Origin: Clostridia bacterium
Lineage (GTDB): Bacteria > Bacillota > Clostridia > Christensenellales > Borkfalkiaceae
DNA length: 64,000 nt
Direction of reading: 5' to 3'
NCBI GenBank assembly: GCA_017445995.1
Contig: JAFSRT010000007.1
Location: forward strand, 1 to 64,000
In this document: in pieces, positions 23,005 through 32,591 of the stretch
Position numbering within the stretch: position 1 is the first letter of the stretch
Layout: each line of letters opens with the position of its first letter
The notes under the pieces: model-generated
The model's input: only the letters and a program-made list of their open reading frames with translations
Told to the model about the DNA's origin: nothing
Databases searched by the model: none
Position numbers and translations under genes: made by a program

Positions 23005-25131
23005 TTAGTCTTTATTTATCATTTCGGCAATGGAAACGTCGCCCGACGCGTCGTCTTTCCATTCTCTCAATTCTTCTTCGGCATTTTCTTCCGTCTTTTT
23101 AGCACGCTTTTTGCCTTTTGCTTTTTTATCTTCGCCGTCTTCCGCGTTTTCTTGCGGTTCTTCAGGAAGAAGTGCTTTAATTGAAAGCGTTATTTTTTCC
23201 TTTTCAGGGTTGATATCTAAAATCTTCGCTTCAACTTCCTGTCCTTCCGTTAAAGCGGTAACAGGATTTTCAAGCCATTTATTAGAAATCTGGGAAACGT
23301 GAACGAGTCCGTCGATTCCTTTTTCGATTTCAACGAAAGCGCCGAAAGGAACTATTCTTACTACTTTACCTTTAATTACGTCGCCAACTGCGTATTTTTC
23401 GGAAACTAAATCCCAAGGTCTCGGTTGTAATTGTTTATAACCTATCGAAACGCGTTTGTTTTCGGTATCGATTTTCAAAATCTTGAATTCGTATTCTTTA
23501 CCGATTTCCAAAACGTCCGCACAATTTTTACAGCCCGTCCACGAAAGGTCTGAAATATGAGCAAGACAATCAAAACCGTTTACCGATACGAAAGCGCCGA
23601 AATTAGTAAATCTTAACGGTGTGCCGAGAACAACGTCGCCTTCCTGAATATTATCGAAAAACTCCGCTTCTTTTTCCGCCCTTTCAGCGTCTCTTATTGC
23701 CTTTTCTGCTTCTAAAATCGTTCTTTGAGAACCAACGATTTGTTTTCTTATTCCTTTCGATTCAACCTTTTCGGCTTTAAGTCTTAACTTTTTGCCTACG
23801 TATTTTTCAAGGTCTTTAACAAAACCTATTCTGATTTGAGAAGACGGAACGAAAACCTGATAAGAACCGAATTTACCGATTAAACCGCCTTTATTAGTCG
23901 ATTCAATAACCGCTTCGAAGATTTTACCGTTTTTGATTTCTTCGATTTCCGCTTCTTCGGCAAGTATTTTAGCCATAGCCTTTTCGGAAAATCTCATAGG
24001 ATTTTTACCAACGACCATAACCCTTATTTCGTCGCCAACCTTAAAGTTTTCTTTTACAAAATCGGAAATCAACTCTTCTTTCGGAAGTTCGAAATCAGAT
24101 TTTATATCTTTAAGAGAAATCGTTAAGCCTTCGTCTTTAACCGACGATATTTTAGCAGTAACAACTTGTTTTACTCTGAAATTCTTGTTGGTTTTGATAC
24201 TGTTAAACGCTTTTTCCATTTCTGATTTAACTTCTTTCTGTTCAACCGGTGTATCTTGCTTTGCATCTACATCAATTTCGTTTGTGATAACTTCTTCTGT
24301 AATTTTCTCCATGTTTTGGACAACCTCTTGGAATTGTTCTATCGGCGTCGAAGCGCCTAAAACAACCCCTACCTTCCTTTTATTTTTTAATATTTTATAA
24401 TCAAAATCGCTTGGATCGATTATTCTATAGGTATCGCGACAATTTTTTTTGCAGATTTCAAAAAGTTCCTGCGTGTTGTTGCTGTTTTTTCCGCCGATTA
24501 CGATTGTCGCGTCGCAAATCGCGGAAAGCATAAACGCTTCTTTCTGGCGTTTTGTTGTAGTATAACAAATTGTATTGAAAATATCAAGCATTTTAGGGGT
24601 ATTATACTTAATTTTTTTAATAATTTCATTAAATTTTACTTCAGAATAGGTAGTTTGAACTACTATACAGATTTTTTCCGACGTTATTTCGTTTATTTTA
24701 TCTACGTCGTCGGTTATTACCGCATTATTGTCGCACCATCCGTTTATTCCTATTACTTCGGGGTGTTTTTCGTTGCCGATAATGACTATCGTATACCCGT
24801 TTTTATAATGGTCAAGCACCTTTTTTTGTATATCCTGAACGAACGGGCAAGTACAATCTATAATTTTAACGCCTTTTCCCGTAGCAAAATCGTAAGTGCT
24901 TTTCGGTTCACCGTGCGTTCTTATTACCAACGTATCATTATCGGAAAAGTCGTGTTCAAAAAGGCTATAAATCGTCTTTATTCCCTTTTCTTTTAAGTTT
25001 TCTATAACCTTTTCGTTATGTATGATATCGCCGAGAATAAAGTTGTTTTCGCCCGATAATTTCATTGTTTCGTCGATAGCGCGTTTAACCCCGAAACAAA
25101 ATCCGCTGTGTTTTGCTTTAATTATTTCCAT
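23005..25131 (-). CDS. ispH: IspH-ribosomal protein S1 fusion
   Basis: A two-part protein of 708 residues. Residues 1-285 are 4-hydroxy-3-methylbut-2-enyl diphosphate reductase, the last enzyme of the MEP isoprenoid pathway, with iron-sulfur ligands Cys12 (GFCFGVKRA), Cys95 (TCPFV) and Cys189 (NTICYTT), and substrate-site His38, His73, His123 and Glu125. Residues about 315-660 are four S1 RNA-binding repeats, the last two closest to canonical S1 (GAFVSV, GAFVEI). A lysine/acid-rich tail ends the protein. This fusion is known in Clostridia. It ends a five-gene operon from proC and makes isoprenoid precursors used by ispA. Confidence 0.96.
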   Translation of the reverse strand: MEIIKAKHSGFCFGVKRAIDETMKLSGENNFILGDIIHNEKVIENLKEKGIKTIYSLFEHDFSDNDTLVIRTHGEPKSTYDFATGKGVKIIDCTCPFVQDIQKKVLDHYKNGYTIVIIGNEKHPEVIGINGWCDNNAVITDDVDKINEITSEKICIVVQTTYSEVKFNEIIKKIKYNTPKMLDIFNTICYTTTKRQKEAFMLSAICDATIVIGGKNSNNTQELFEICKKNCRDTYRIIDPSDFDYKILKNKRKVGVVLGASTPIEQFQEVVQNMEKITEEVITNEIDVDAKQDTPVEQKEVKSEMEKAFNSIKTNKNFRVKQVVTAKISSVKDEGLTISLKDIKSDFELPKEELISDFVKENFKVGDEIRVMVVGKNPMRFSEKAMAKILAEEAEIEEIKNGKIFEAVIESTNKGGLIGKFGSYQVFVPSSQIRIGFVKDLEKYVGKKLRLKAEKVESKGIRKQIVGSQRTILEAEKAIRDAERAEKEAEFFDNIQEGDVVLGTPLRFTNFGAFVSVNGFDCLAHISDLSWTGCKNCADVLEIGKEYEFKILKIDTENKRVSIGYKQLQPRPWDLVSEKYAVGDVIKGKVVRIVPFGAFVEIEKGIDGLVHVSQISNKWLENPVTALTEGQEVEAKILDINPEKEKITLSIKALLPEEPQENAEDGEDKKAKGKKRAKKTEENAEEELREWKDDASGDVSIAEMINKD

Positions 25132-25147
25132 ATTTTTCCTTTAATTT

Positions 25148-26371
25148 TTAGCAGTTTTCCCCCGCCGTATACCCCGTTGAAAAGGCAATCTGTAAATTAA
25201 AACCGCCCGTAAAAGCGTCCACGTCCAAAACTTCGCCCGCAAAGAATAATCCGGAAATTATTTTACTTTCCATTGTTTTCGGGTTAATTTCCTTAACCGA
25301 AACCCCGCCGGACGTAATAACCGCTTCGTCGATAGGTCGTAAATTTTTAACTTTCATCGTAAAATTTTTAAGGTTTTTAATAAGTTTGTCCCTTTTTTCA
25401 ACCGTGATAGCGTTGCAAACGGTATCCTTTTTGATTTCCGAGCGTTTTAATACTTCGTCAATGAGATTTTTAGGAAGTAAACTTCTCATAACGTTTTTAA
25501 TTTCTTTTGTTGAGTTAAAAGAAAACTCTTTTATAATGCGTTTTTCTAACGTTTCGTAAGAAAGCGCGGGCTTAAAATCGATACTTAATAAAAGGGATTT
25601 TAGGTCTAACCTGTTAATTAAAGCGGAAAGAGTTAAAATAAGCGGACCGGATACCCCGAAATGAGTAAAAAGCATTTCGCCTTGTTCGGAAAAGATTTTT
25701 TTATCGTTATTAAAAGCCGAAAGCCTAACGTTTTTAAGAGAAATACCCTGAAAATCTTTATAATAATCCCCGATTAGTTCAATGCCGACTAACGACGGTT
25801 TTGTATCGATTACAGTATGTCCGACGCTTTTTGCGAACATATATCCGTCCCCCGTGCTACCCGTTAAGGGATAAGAAAGTCCGCCCGTACATACGACAAC
25901 CGAATCGCACTTAATTTTTTTTCCGCCCTTTATTAAAACGCCGATAACAGCGTTATTTTCCGTCAAAATCTTTTCCACTTCGGTGTTAAACAAAAACTTC
26001 ACTCCGAATTTTTGACAGATTTTTTCTAACGTTTTCGTAACGTCGCTTGCCTTATCGCTTTCGGGGAAAACCCTGTTTCCGCGTTCGGTTTTAAGTTTTA
26101 AGCCGTTGTTTTCAAAAAACGATATAGTATCGCTTGGCGAAAAATTATTTATCGCGCCGTATAAAAACTTATGATTATTGACGACGTTTTCTAAAAAAGT
26201 ATTGCTATCGGTATTGTTCGATAGATTACACCTGCCTTTTCCCGTGATGTAAATCTTTTTACCGCACTTTTCGTTTTTTTCAAGTACCAGAACTTCGTTT
26301 CCTTTTTCACTTGCTTTAATCGCCGTAAAAAGTCCGCTTGCTCCTGCCCCTATTACTATAGTTTTTTTCAT
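25148..26371 (-). CDS. FAD-dependent oxidoreductase of the HI0933/YhiN family
   Basis: A flavoprotein of unknown reaction. From the MKKTIVIG start the 407 residues show the dinucleotide-binding GAGASGLFTAI at about 8-18 followed by LVLEKNEKCGKK, the family GKGRCNLSN segment (about 45-53), an internal VVCTGGLSYP segment, and the C-terminal VITSGGVSVKEI...GLFFAGEVLDVDAFTGGFNLQ pattern with 20-residue blocks typical of the family. Another ATG lies four codons upstream; neither has a good ribosome-binding site. It lies between a TMEM64 protein and ispH-rpsA. Confidence 0.9.
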   Translation of the reverse strand: MKKTIVIGAGASGLFTAIKASEKGNEVLVLEKNEKCGKKIYITGKGRCNLSNNTDSNTFLENVVNNHKFLYGAINNFSPSDTISFFENNGLKLKTERGNRVFPESDKASDVTKTLEKICQKFGVKFLFNTEVEKILTENNAVIGVLIKGGKKIKCDSVVVCTGGLSYPLTGSTGDGYMFAKSVGHTVIDTKPSLVGIELIGDYYKDFQGISLKNVRLSAFNNDKKIFSEQGEMLFTHFGVSGPLILTLSALINRLDLKSLLLSIDFKPALSYETLEKRIIKEFSFNSTKEIKNVMRSLLPKNLIDEVLKRSEIKKDTVCNAITVEKRDKLIKNLKNFTMKVKNLRPIDEAVITSGGVSVKEINPKTMESKIISGLFFAGEVLDVDAFTGGFNLQIAFSTGYTAGENC

Positions 26372-26412
26372 TATGTCTATCATAAAGATAAGTATTTTCG
26401 CCTTTATTTTAC

Positions 26413-27324
26413 TTATCTTTTCCTTTTCTTAAATATTTTAATTTCGTCGCTGTGTTTCGATATATAAATTGACGCCGTAACAAGAAGAAAAATAATTATA
26501 CACCATATAATTATTCCCCACCAAGTATTATAAGGAATCAGACTGTTGTTTATCGAATAACAAGCGACGAATACGCCCGTTATTCTCGTTAAAAATATCA
26601 TTACGATATAAAAAGAAAAACTAATAGTCGTAAGTCCCGCGACAAAACATAAAACGTCGTCGGGGAAAAACGGCAATAAAAACATAAAAGTTAATATAAC
26701 CTTATCTTTTCCCTTTATTGATTTCAGCCACTTATCGAGCGGTTTTTTTCCGACTATCCACGTCGCGACTTTATACCCGAATATTCTGCCGACGATAAAT
26801 GCGACGATTGAACCCGATATAATGCCGATACAGGAATAAACAGCCGACTTAAAAGCGCCGAATAAAATTACTCCGGCACCTATCGTTATAAACGACGGTA
26901 TGGGCAGTAATACTACCTGTAAAAATTGTATCAGAATAAAAATGATTGCAGAAACGCCGTTAAACGACGATATATAAGACCTTAAATCTTCAATCGAATC
27001 GATTTTATCAAAAAGTCCCGTTATTTTAAATAAAAACAACAGAAAAATAACGAATAATACGCTTATCGATACTATAAAGAAAAGTTTATATAAAACTTCT
27101 TTATCAAGAAACAAAAGTAAAACCGATAAAATAGTTATCGCGGTAATAACGCTTACCGTTATTGATGAAATAAGGGTTTTATTGTTAAATAAAAATCCGC
27201 TATCGTACTTTTCCAAAAACAAAAGAAATAAGACGATACTTAAAATGCCGAATATAATATTTAATACGGTAAAACAAACGGTTTTCAGGTTGTTTTTATA
27301 CTGCATATAAATATTATATTTCAA
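26413..27324 (-). CDS. TVP38/TMEM64 (DedA-like) membrane protein
   Basis: 303 residues with six to eight hydrophobic helices. The core VTT/SNARE-associated domain is at about 130-260: it includes the PIPSFITIGAGVILFGAFKSAVYS loop-helix segment, the glycine-rich GSIVAFIVGRIFG, and the LPFFPDDVLCFVAGLT motif with its conserved proline, aspartates and glycine. Such proteins belong to the DedA/TMEM41/TMEM64 group, proposed as lipid scramblases or transporters. The N-terminal 100 residues add three membrane segments. The gene is 18 bp after rnhA. No specific substrate can be inferred. Confidence 0.88.
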   Translation of the reverse strand: MKYNIYMQYKNNLKTVCFTVLNIIFGILSIVLFLLFLEKYDSGFLFNNKTLISSITVSVITAITILSVLLLFLDKEVLYKLFFIVSISVLFVIFLLFLFKITGLFDKIDSIEDLRSYISSFNGVSAIIFILIQFLQVVLLPIPSFITIGAGVILFGAFKSAVYSCIGIISGSIVAFIVGRIFGYKVATWIVGKKPLDKWLKSIKGKDKVILTFMFLLPFFPDDVLCFVAGLTTISFSFYIVMIFLTRITGVFVACYSINNSLIPYNTWWGIIIWCIIIFLLVTASIYISKHSDEIKIFKKRKR

Positions 27325-27342
27325 AAGAATTAAAATAATCTA

Positions 27343-27780
27343 TTAAACGAGTTTTTTATATTCATTTACGGCAATTTTATCGCAACGGTTATTGTATTCG
27401 TTATCAGCATGCCCCTTAACTTTAATAAACTCAACGAGATGCGTTTCTAATAATCCGTATAACGTTTGCCATAAGTCGACGTTTTTAACTTCTTTTTTGG
27501 ATGCTGTTTTCCAACCGTTTTTAATCCAGTCGGTTATCCAGCCTTGCCTGAACGCTTCCACGACGTAGGCGGAATCGCTGTATAGTTTAACCGAACAAGG
27601 CACTTTTAAGGCTTGTAGCCCCTTTATTACGGCGAGAAGTTCCATACGGTTGTTCGTTGTGTCTTTTTCCGAACCTGAAACAACTTTTTCCTTTTTACCG
27701 TATATTAAAATCGCACAGTATCCGCCGTTTCCGGGATTTCCAGAACAGGCACCGTCGGTGTAAATAATTACTTCTTTCAT
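27343..27780 (-). CDS. rnhA: Ribonuclease HI
   Basis: Cleaves RNA in RNA-DNA hybrids. The 145 residues include all four catalytic acids: the Asp of [11 protein letters not shown] (about 8), the Glu of NRMELLAV (about 48), the Asp of YSDSAYV and the Asp of NRCDKIA, along with the [10 protein letters not shown] handle region. No N-terminal hybrid-binding domain is present. It overlaps proC by one base (ATGA type). Confidence 0.96.
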   Translation of the reverse strand: MKEVIIYTDGACSGNPGNGGYCAILIYGKKEKVVSGSEKDTTNNRMELLAVIKGLQALKVPCSVKLYSDSAYVVEAFRQGWITDWIKNGWKTASKKEVKNVDLWQTLYGLLETHLVEFIKVKGHADNEYNNRCDKIAVNEYKKLV

Positions 27781-28586
27781 TATAAACTTTCTAATTCCTT
27801 TGATCTTTTTATACAGGACTCTACGGCTTTTTCCGTAATCTTTAAAAGATTATCGTTTTCAAACGAATTCATTGCTTCAATAGTCGTTCCGCCTTTACTG
27901 CAAACCGCGTTTATTAATTCTTCTATCGATTTATCTTTATTATTGAAAATCATTTCCGCACTACCTTTCATTGTCGATACGACAAGATTTTTTGCCGTTT
28001 CAAAGGAAAGTCCGTTTTTAACGCCCGCGTCAATTATTCCTTTGACGAAAAGATAGAAATAAGCAGGCGAACTGCCGGATATTCCCGTTACCGCGTTTAA
28101 TAATTCTTCATCAACTTCTTCAACCTTTGCAAAAGACGTAAATATACTTTTTATAAAGGCTTTTTCGCTATCTAACGTATAATCTTTTAAATCGATTGCA
28201 ACCGCCCCGCAACCTATCGAACAAGGAGTGTTCGGCATACATCTTGCAATCTTTGCACCTTTAATAACCGCACTGATTTTACCTTTTTTAACGCCCGCCA
28301 TAATTGAAATAAAGTTGTTGCACGACGTATCTTTTATTTCTTCTAAAACGGCGTTAAGATTTTGCGGTTTTATTGCGAATAAAACGTATTCTGAATTGTC
28401 GCATAAAAACTTGTTGTCTTGTGTGGTATTTACCCCTGTCTGCTTAATTTTATTTAAGGCGTCAAGAGAAATATCGCTTACAATCACGTTTTTATTTTTG
28501 ATGATTTTAGATTTAATTATACCCTTTATAATCGACGAAGACATAAATCCTGCCCCGATTATACCTATTTTATATTTCTTTTTCAT
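27780..28586 (-). CDS. proC: Pyrroline-5-carboxylate reductase
   Basis: Last step of proline synthesis, reducing pyrroline-5-carboxylate with NAD(P)H. The 268 residues contain the Rossmann motif [12 protein letters not shown] (about 8-19), the FAIKPQ segment, the RCMPNTPC motif (about 114-121) and the C-terminal signature from [14 protein letters not shown] to the KGGTTIEAM segment. First gene of the operon with rnhA, the TMEM64 gene, the flavoprotein and ispH-rpsA. TGAGGT lies seven bases before the ATG. Divergent from tRNA-Trp. Confidence 0.96.
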   Translation of the reverse strand: MKKKYKIGIIGAGFMSSSIIKGIIKSKIIKNKNVIVSDISLDALNKIKQTGVNTTQDNKFLCDNSEYVLFAIKPQNLNAVLEEIKDTSCNNFISIMAGVKKGKISAVIKGAKIARCMPNTPCSIGCGAVAIDLKDYTLDSEKAFIKSIFTSFAKVEEVDEELLNAVTGISGSSPAYFYLFVKGIIDAGVKNGLSFETAKNLVVSTMKGSAEMIFNNKDKSIEELINAVCSKGGTTIEAMNSFENDNLLKITEKAVESCIKRSKELESL

Positions 28587-28605
28587 ATTTTAACCTCAAA
28601 AATAA

Positions 28606-28634
28606 TTGACAATACCTGACTTTTATAATATAAT
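28606..28634 (+). promoter_or_regulatory. tRNA-Trp promoter, perfect consensus
   Basis: TTGACA (28606-28611), 17-bp spacer, TATAAT (28629-28634). The predicted start is about six bases before the mature tRNA. It overlaps the upstream region of the divergent proC gene. Confidence 0.92.
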
Positions 28635-28646
28635 CTTATTGTTTTT

Positions 28647-28721
28647 AGGGGAGTGGCTCAACGGTAGAGTAGTGGTCTCCAAAACCATAGGTTGCGTGTT
28701 CGAATCGCGTCTCCCCTGCCA
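28647..28721 (+). tRNA. trnW: tRNA-Trp (anticodon CCA)
   Basis: Acceptor stem AGGGGAG pairs with CTCCCCT, followed by discriminator G and an encoded CCA. The anticodon stem GTGGT / ACCAT encloses the loop CTCCAAA with anticodon CCA. The T-arm GCGTGTTCGAATCGCGT carries the TTCGAAT loop. The D-arm contains GGCTCAACGGTAGAG. It stands alone with a perfect promoter and a terminator. Confidence 0.97.
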
Positions 28722-28723
28722 GT

Positions 28724-28758
28724 TGCAATCGCATTCTAATATGCGGTTGCATTTTTTT
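28724..28758 (+). terminator. Terminator after tRNA-Trp
   Basis: Eleven-base-pair stem TGCAATCGCAT / ATGCGGTTGCA (28724-28734 with 28741-28751, one G-T pair), six-base loop, then seven T. Confidence 0.9.
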
Positions 28759-28761
28759 ATA

Positions 28762-28870
28762 CACATGCAACCTATTCCATAGGTTGCTGACTGCTCCGTA
28801 AAACTACGCAGGACTTGTCCGTTGTGAAAGCCTATAAAAGCCGTCTGAATCGCGTATCCCTTTCATCAAT
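28762..28870 (+). other. GC-richer structured patch with pieces of the tRNA-Trp 3' half
   Basis: By my count 44 of the 90 bases 28771-28860 are G or C, well above the flanking AT-rich DNA. It contains GCAACCTAT-TCC-ATAGGTTGC, CGTA-AAAC-TACG and GGAC-TT-GTCC hairpins. Two words of the tRNA are repeated in order: CCATAGGTTGC (28685-28695 in the tRNA, 28777-28787 here) and GAATCGCGT (28702-28710 and 28847-28855), but 59 bases apart instead of six. It could be a decayed tRNA duplicate, an old integration scar or a small RNA. No coding frame fits. Confidence 0.45.
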
Positions 28871-28900
28871 AAATTTGGTTATTTATTTTATTATTATATC

Positions 28901-28942
28901 AAAAAAAATAAAAGGTGGCAATATTTTACCATCTTTTATTTT
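28901..28942 (-). terminator. Terminator after the DUF2156 gene
   Basis: Fourteen-base-pair stem (28905-28918 with 28929-28942, one G-T pair) followed on the minus strand by a T-run. Confidence 0.85.
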
Positions 28943-28945
28943 ATA

Positions 28946-29818
28946 TTATTTTTTGATAGTAATCGTATATTTTTCAAGTAATTTAATCGGGTGATATGAA
29001 AGTTTTGATTTTTGTAATCCTAAATCGTTCATATCTTCTTCCCTATTTATATATAAGGCGTTATCTGAATATTTTTTCGCAAAATTATAAACAAGCGTTT
29101 GATACGCGCCTTTTATATCTTTTCGCGCCTTTTCAATATGAATATATATAGTGTCGTTTATTTTTTCCGCAAGAGAAAAACCGAAAATTATATTATTACA
29201 AGTTAAATACGAACCAAAAAAGTTATAAGTTTCAAAATTATTTAAAACTTCCAAAACCTTTTTTTCTTCTTCGATTTCATATGCCGAAGCGTTGTAATCA
29301 ACTTTATAATCGTTTTTTAAGAATTCTGCTAATAACGGCACGTTTTCGCCCGTTATACCGATAAACTTATAATCGGGATATGCCCTATTAAACTGGTGAA
29401 TCAGATTTCTTTGCGGTGAATATTTTTTACCCGAAAACAAGGCTAAATCTTCCGCTTTATATAAATAATCGAAAAATCCCCGTTCTTCCTTTACGGTATA
29501 TTTAAGATGGTTTTCTTCTAACAAGAAAAAATAGTCCGACGGGTAAACGCAAAAATTAATTTCATTATCGGAAAGCGAGTTTATTAAATATTTAAAATCC
29601 GACTTAACGTCTTTTGAAAGCGGAAGAAAATAATAACAATCACCGTTAAAATACTGCCTTAAATACAGACACTCGCCATTTATCGCGAACTCAGTATTAA
29701 AATAATCTTTCCACATAAATAAACCGCCGACGGTAAAATCGCATATTCTACTATCATTGTAATTAAAAAACGGTTTAATAATATTTAAGTCTTTTATTGT
29801 AATTTTTTGAAAATTCAT
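28946..29818 (-). CDS. DUF2156 family protein
   Basis: 290 residues with the two-lobed GNAT-like fold expected of DUF2156, the domain also found at the C-terminus of phosphatidylglycerol lysyltransferases. Family features are the early FxxGGLFMWKDYF segment (about 29-41), the central RNLIHQFNRAYPDY segment (about 137-150), and the C-terminal YINREEDMNDLGLQKSKLSYHPIKLLEKY pattern, read in two blocks. No membrane helices. A typical role would be transfer of an aminoacyl or acyl group, but the substrate is unknown. Single gene with its own terminator; AAAGG is the likely ribosome-binding site. Confidence 0.87.
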   Translation of the reverse strand: MNFQKITIKDLNIIKPFFNYNDSRICDFTVGGLFMWKDYFNTEFAINGECLYLRQYFNGDCYYFLPLSKDVKSDFKYLINSLSDNEINFCVYPSDYFFLLEENHLKYTVKEERGFFDYLYKAEDLALFSGKKYSPQRNLIHQFNRAYPDYKFIGITGENVPLLAEFLKNDYKVDYNASAYEIEEEKKVLEVLNNFETYNFFGSYLTCNNIIFGFSLAEKINDTIYIHIEKARKDIKGAYQTLVYNFAKKYSDNALYINREEDMNDLGLQKSKLSYHPIKLLEKYTITIKK

Positions 29819-29861
29819 TTAGTGCCTTTAACCGAAAACGTAATTTCACGGTTTTTATCTT

Positions 29862-29876
29862 TTATGTCTGACATAA
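29862..29876. repeat. 15-bp perfect dyad, candidate operator
   Basis: TTATGTCTGACATAA lies 44-58 bases upstream of the DUF2156 start. The inner 13 bases recur once at 5748-5760 inside dacB, and the half-site TCTGACATAATAA recurs at 2641-2653 upstream of the padR-like gene. Confidence 0.45.
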
Positions 29877-30076
29877 TAAATCGTATTTTTATTAGAAAAT
29901 ATATAATAATTCATTAAATAAAATTAAAAACGTTTGATTTATTTTATCTTTTTAATTATTATATCATTTTTTATCTAAAAAGTAAAATAAATCGATTAGT
30001 CGAATAATATTTCGTCCCTTTTTTTACTTTTTGTGAGAAAAATAAAGACGAAAATTAAAATTGATATTTATATTAT

Positions 30077-30105
30077 TTGACTATATTATATAATTATACT
30101 ATAAT
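30077..30105 (+). promoter_or_regulatory. leuS promoter
   Basis: TTGACT (30077-30082), 17-bp spacer, TATAAT (30100-30105). The leader is about 32 bases with CGGAGG as ribosome-binding site, too short for a T-box. Confidence 0.85.
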
Positions 30106-30143
30106 AATCTTGATATTTTTTGAAGAAATCGGAGGCTTCTTTA

Positions 30144-32579
30144 ATGGACATTAAGAAAATCGAAAAGAAATGGCAAGCAATTTGGGAAAAAGAAAAGTTA
30201 AACACTTTTAATCCAAAAAACGTTGATAAAAAATATTACTGTTTAGAAATGTTTTCCTATCCGTCTGCCGCTAAACTTCATTTAGGGCATTGGTACAACT
30301 ACGGCCCTACCGACAGTTTTGTAAGATATAAAAAAATGAAGGGCTATGAAGTTTTTCAACCGATGGGATTTGACGCGTTTGGTCTTCCTGCTGAAAATTA
30401 CGCGATAAAAACGGGTATTCACCCGAAAGATTCCACAGAAAAAAATATTGCGAATATGGAACAGACTCTTCGCGAAATGGGTGCAATGTTCGACTGGAAC
30501 GCCGAAATTAAAACCTGTAACGAAGATTATTATAAATGGACGCAATGGCTCTTTTTAAAACTCTATGAAAAGGGTTTGGCATACAGAAAAGAAGCGCCTG
30601 TAAACTGGTGTCCGTCATGTAAAACCGTTCTTGCTAACGAACAGGTTGTAAACGGCGTCTGCGAAAGATGCGGTTCACAAGTTGTAAAAAAAGATTTAAC
30701 TCAATGGTTTTTTAAGATTACCGAGTATGCGGAAGAACTTTTGCAAGACCTTGATAAACTCGACTGGCCTGAAAAAACGAAACTTATGCAGAAAAACTGG
30801 ATAGGAAAATCAACGGGCGGAGAAATCGAGTTTTCCACCGAAAGCGGTGATAGTTTCAAGGTGTTTACGACAAGGGCGGATACTCTATTCGGCGTTTCTT
30901 ACGTCGTTTTAGCGCCTGAACACCCACTCGTTAAAAAACTTACTACGAAAGCGCAATTAAAAGCCGTTGAAAACTATATCGAAGAAACGTCAAAAACTAA
31001 CGAAATAGACAGACTTTCCACTTCGCGTGAAAAGACGGGCGTGTTTATCGGTGCTTATGCAATTAACCCGATTAACAATAAAAAAGTCCCTATTTACGCT
31101 GCCGATTACGTTCTCTATTCTTACGGAACGGGCGCGGTTATGGGCGTGCCTGCGCACGACGAAAGAGACTATGCTTTCGCTATTAAATATAATCTTCCTA
31201 TCACTCGCACGATTAAAGGCGTAAACTGCAACGACGAACTGCCCTTCTGTGATGACGGAATAGTTATAAACAGCGTCGGTTTTGACGGGCTTACGAGTGA
31301 AGAAGCGAGAAAATCTATTATAAATACCCTTGTAAAAGTCGGTAAAGGCGCGCATAAAACTAATTACAGATTACGCGACTGGCTTATTTCCCGTCAGCGT
31401 TATTGGGGCGCACCTATCCCTGTTATTCATTGCGATAAATGTGGCGCTGTTCCCGTGCCTTATAAGGATTTACCTGTTAAACTACCTTACGACGTTGAGT
31501 TTAAGCCGGACGGTGAATCTCCGCTTAAAAAACACGAAGGGTTTATGAACGTTAAATGCCCTGTCTGCGGTGGTCCTGCGCACAGAGACCCCGACACTTT
31601 GGACACTTTCGTTTGTTCGAGTTGGTATTATTTAAGATACCCTGATTCTAAAAACGCCGAAATGCCTTTCGACCCTGAAATAATTAACAAAATGCTTCCT
31701 GTAGATAAATACGTCGGCGGTGCGGAACACGCTTGTATGCACCTTCTTTACGCAAGATTTATTACGAAAGCGTTGAGAGATATGGGCTACTTGAAGTTTG
31801 ACGAACCTTTTACTTCTCTCGTTCATCAGGGCGTTATTTTAGGTCCTGACGGGCTTCGTATGAGTAAGTCGAAAGGAAATATTATTGCGCCTGACCCGTA
31901 CGTTCAGAAATACGGTGCGGACGTGTTAAGGCTTTACCTTATGTTCGGGTTTTCTTATACCGAAGGCGGTCCGTGGAGTGAAGACGGTATTAAGGCGATA
32001 GTAAAGTTCCTTGACAGGATTGAAAGATTAGTCGTTAAGTATAAAGATATAAAATCGAAAGAAACTATAATAGGCAAGGACGAAAAAGAACTGTTATACG
32101 CGACGAACTACGCTATAAAGAACGTCGATAAAGATATGGAAGCCTTTTCTTTCAATACCGCCGTTGCAAGACTTATGGAATTATTAAACGCGCTTTATAA
32201 ATACGACGGACTTGAAAAACAAAACGTTACTTTATTTAAAGAGTGCTTAACGAAGTTCTTGTTGCTTCTTGCACCTTGCGCACCTCATTTTACCGAAGAA
32301 TTATGGGAAATATCTGGCAATAAAAAATCCGTTTTCTATTCCGAATACCCTATTTGCGACGAAAAATGCCTTGTGTTAGACGAAGTTGAAATTGCGGTTC
32401 AGATAAACAGCAAAATCAAAACGAAAATTATGATTCCGTCTTCAGCAACTAACGAAGAAATCGAAAAAATCGTTTTATCGGACGACAAAGTCAGCGCGGA
32501 AGTAAACGGTAAAGAAATTAAAAAAGTTATTATAATTCCGAAGAGATTAGTAAATATTTTAGTAAATATTATTGTATAA
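30144..32579 (+). CDS. leuS: Leucyl-tRNA synthetase
   Basis: Charges tRNA-Leu. The ATG at 30144 is chosen because GGAGG lies eight bases upstream; an upstream in-frame TTG would place the ribosome-binding site inside the gene. The 811 residues include the HIGH-type motif HLGH (46-49), zinc-knuckle cysteines (CPSC...CERC near 155-180 and CDKC...CPVC further on), the CP1 editing domain, and the MSKS loop preceded by Arg at about 572-576. The C-terminal domain is of the bacterial type. It shares a transcript with the P-type ATPase, whose start is 13 bases after the stop. Confidence 0.97.
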   Translation: MDIKKIEKKWQAIWEKEKLNTFNPKNVDKKYYCLEMFSYPSAAKLHLGHWYNYGPTDSFVRYKKMKGYEVFQPMGFDAFGLPAENYAIKTGIHPKDSTEKNIANMEQTLREMGAMFDWNAEIKTCNEDYYKWTQWLFLKLYEKGLAYRKEAPVNWCPSCKTVLANEQVVNGVCERCGSQVVKKDLTQWFFKITEYAEELLQDLDKLDWPEKTKLMQKNWIGKSTGGEIEFSTESGDSFKVFTTRADTLFGVSYVVLAPEHPLVKKLTTKAQLKAVENYIEETSKTNEIDRLSTSREKTGVFIGAYAINPINNKKVPIYAADYVLYSYGTGAVMGVPAHDERDYAFAIKYNLPITRTIKGVNCNDELPFCDDGIVINSVGFDGLTSEEARKSIINTLVKVGKGAHKTNYRLRDWLISRQRYWGAPIPVIHCDKCGAVPVPYKDLPVKLPYDVEFKPDGESPLKKHEGFMNVKCPVCGGPAHRDPDTLDTFVCSSWYYLRYPDSKNAEMPFDPEIINKMLPVDKYVGGAEHACMHLLYARFITKALRDMGYLKFDEPFTSLVHQGVILGPDGLRMSKSKGNIIAPDPYVQKYGADVLRLYLMFGFSYTEGGPWSEDGIKAIVKFLDRIERLVVKYKDIKSKETIIGKDEKELLYATNYAIKNVDKDMEAFSFNTAVARLMELLNALYKYDGLEKQNVTLFKECLTKFLLLLAPCAPHFTEELWEISGNKKSVFYSEYPICDEKCLVLDEVEIAVQINSKIKTKIMIPSSATNEEIEKIVLSDDKVSAEVNGKEIKKVIIIPKRLVNILVNIIV

Positions 32580-32591
32580 GGTAACGCCTTT

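Larger units (their letters stand above)
29819..30143. other. Divergent intergenic region between DUF2156 gene and leuS
   Basis: AT-rich, with the leuS promoter at its right end and a perfect 15-base dyad TTATGTC-T-GACATAA at 29862-29876. The DUF2156 promoter should lie here but is not clear. No T-box specifier or antiterminator structure fits between the leuS promoter and its start. Confidence 0.7.

Noticed and set aside
26384-26420. Hairpin AAAGATAAGTA / TACTTATCTTT as terminator after the TMEM64 gene
   Set aside because: The stem is perfect, but the loop is 15 bases and no real T-run follows. It lies inside an apparent operon, so termination is not supported.
30990-31355. Minus-strand frame of 121 codons inside leuS
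   Set aside because: Antisense shadow of the editing domain; no promoter or ribosome-binding site.
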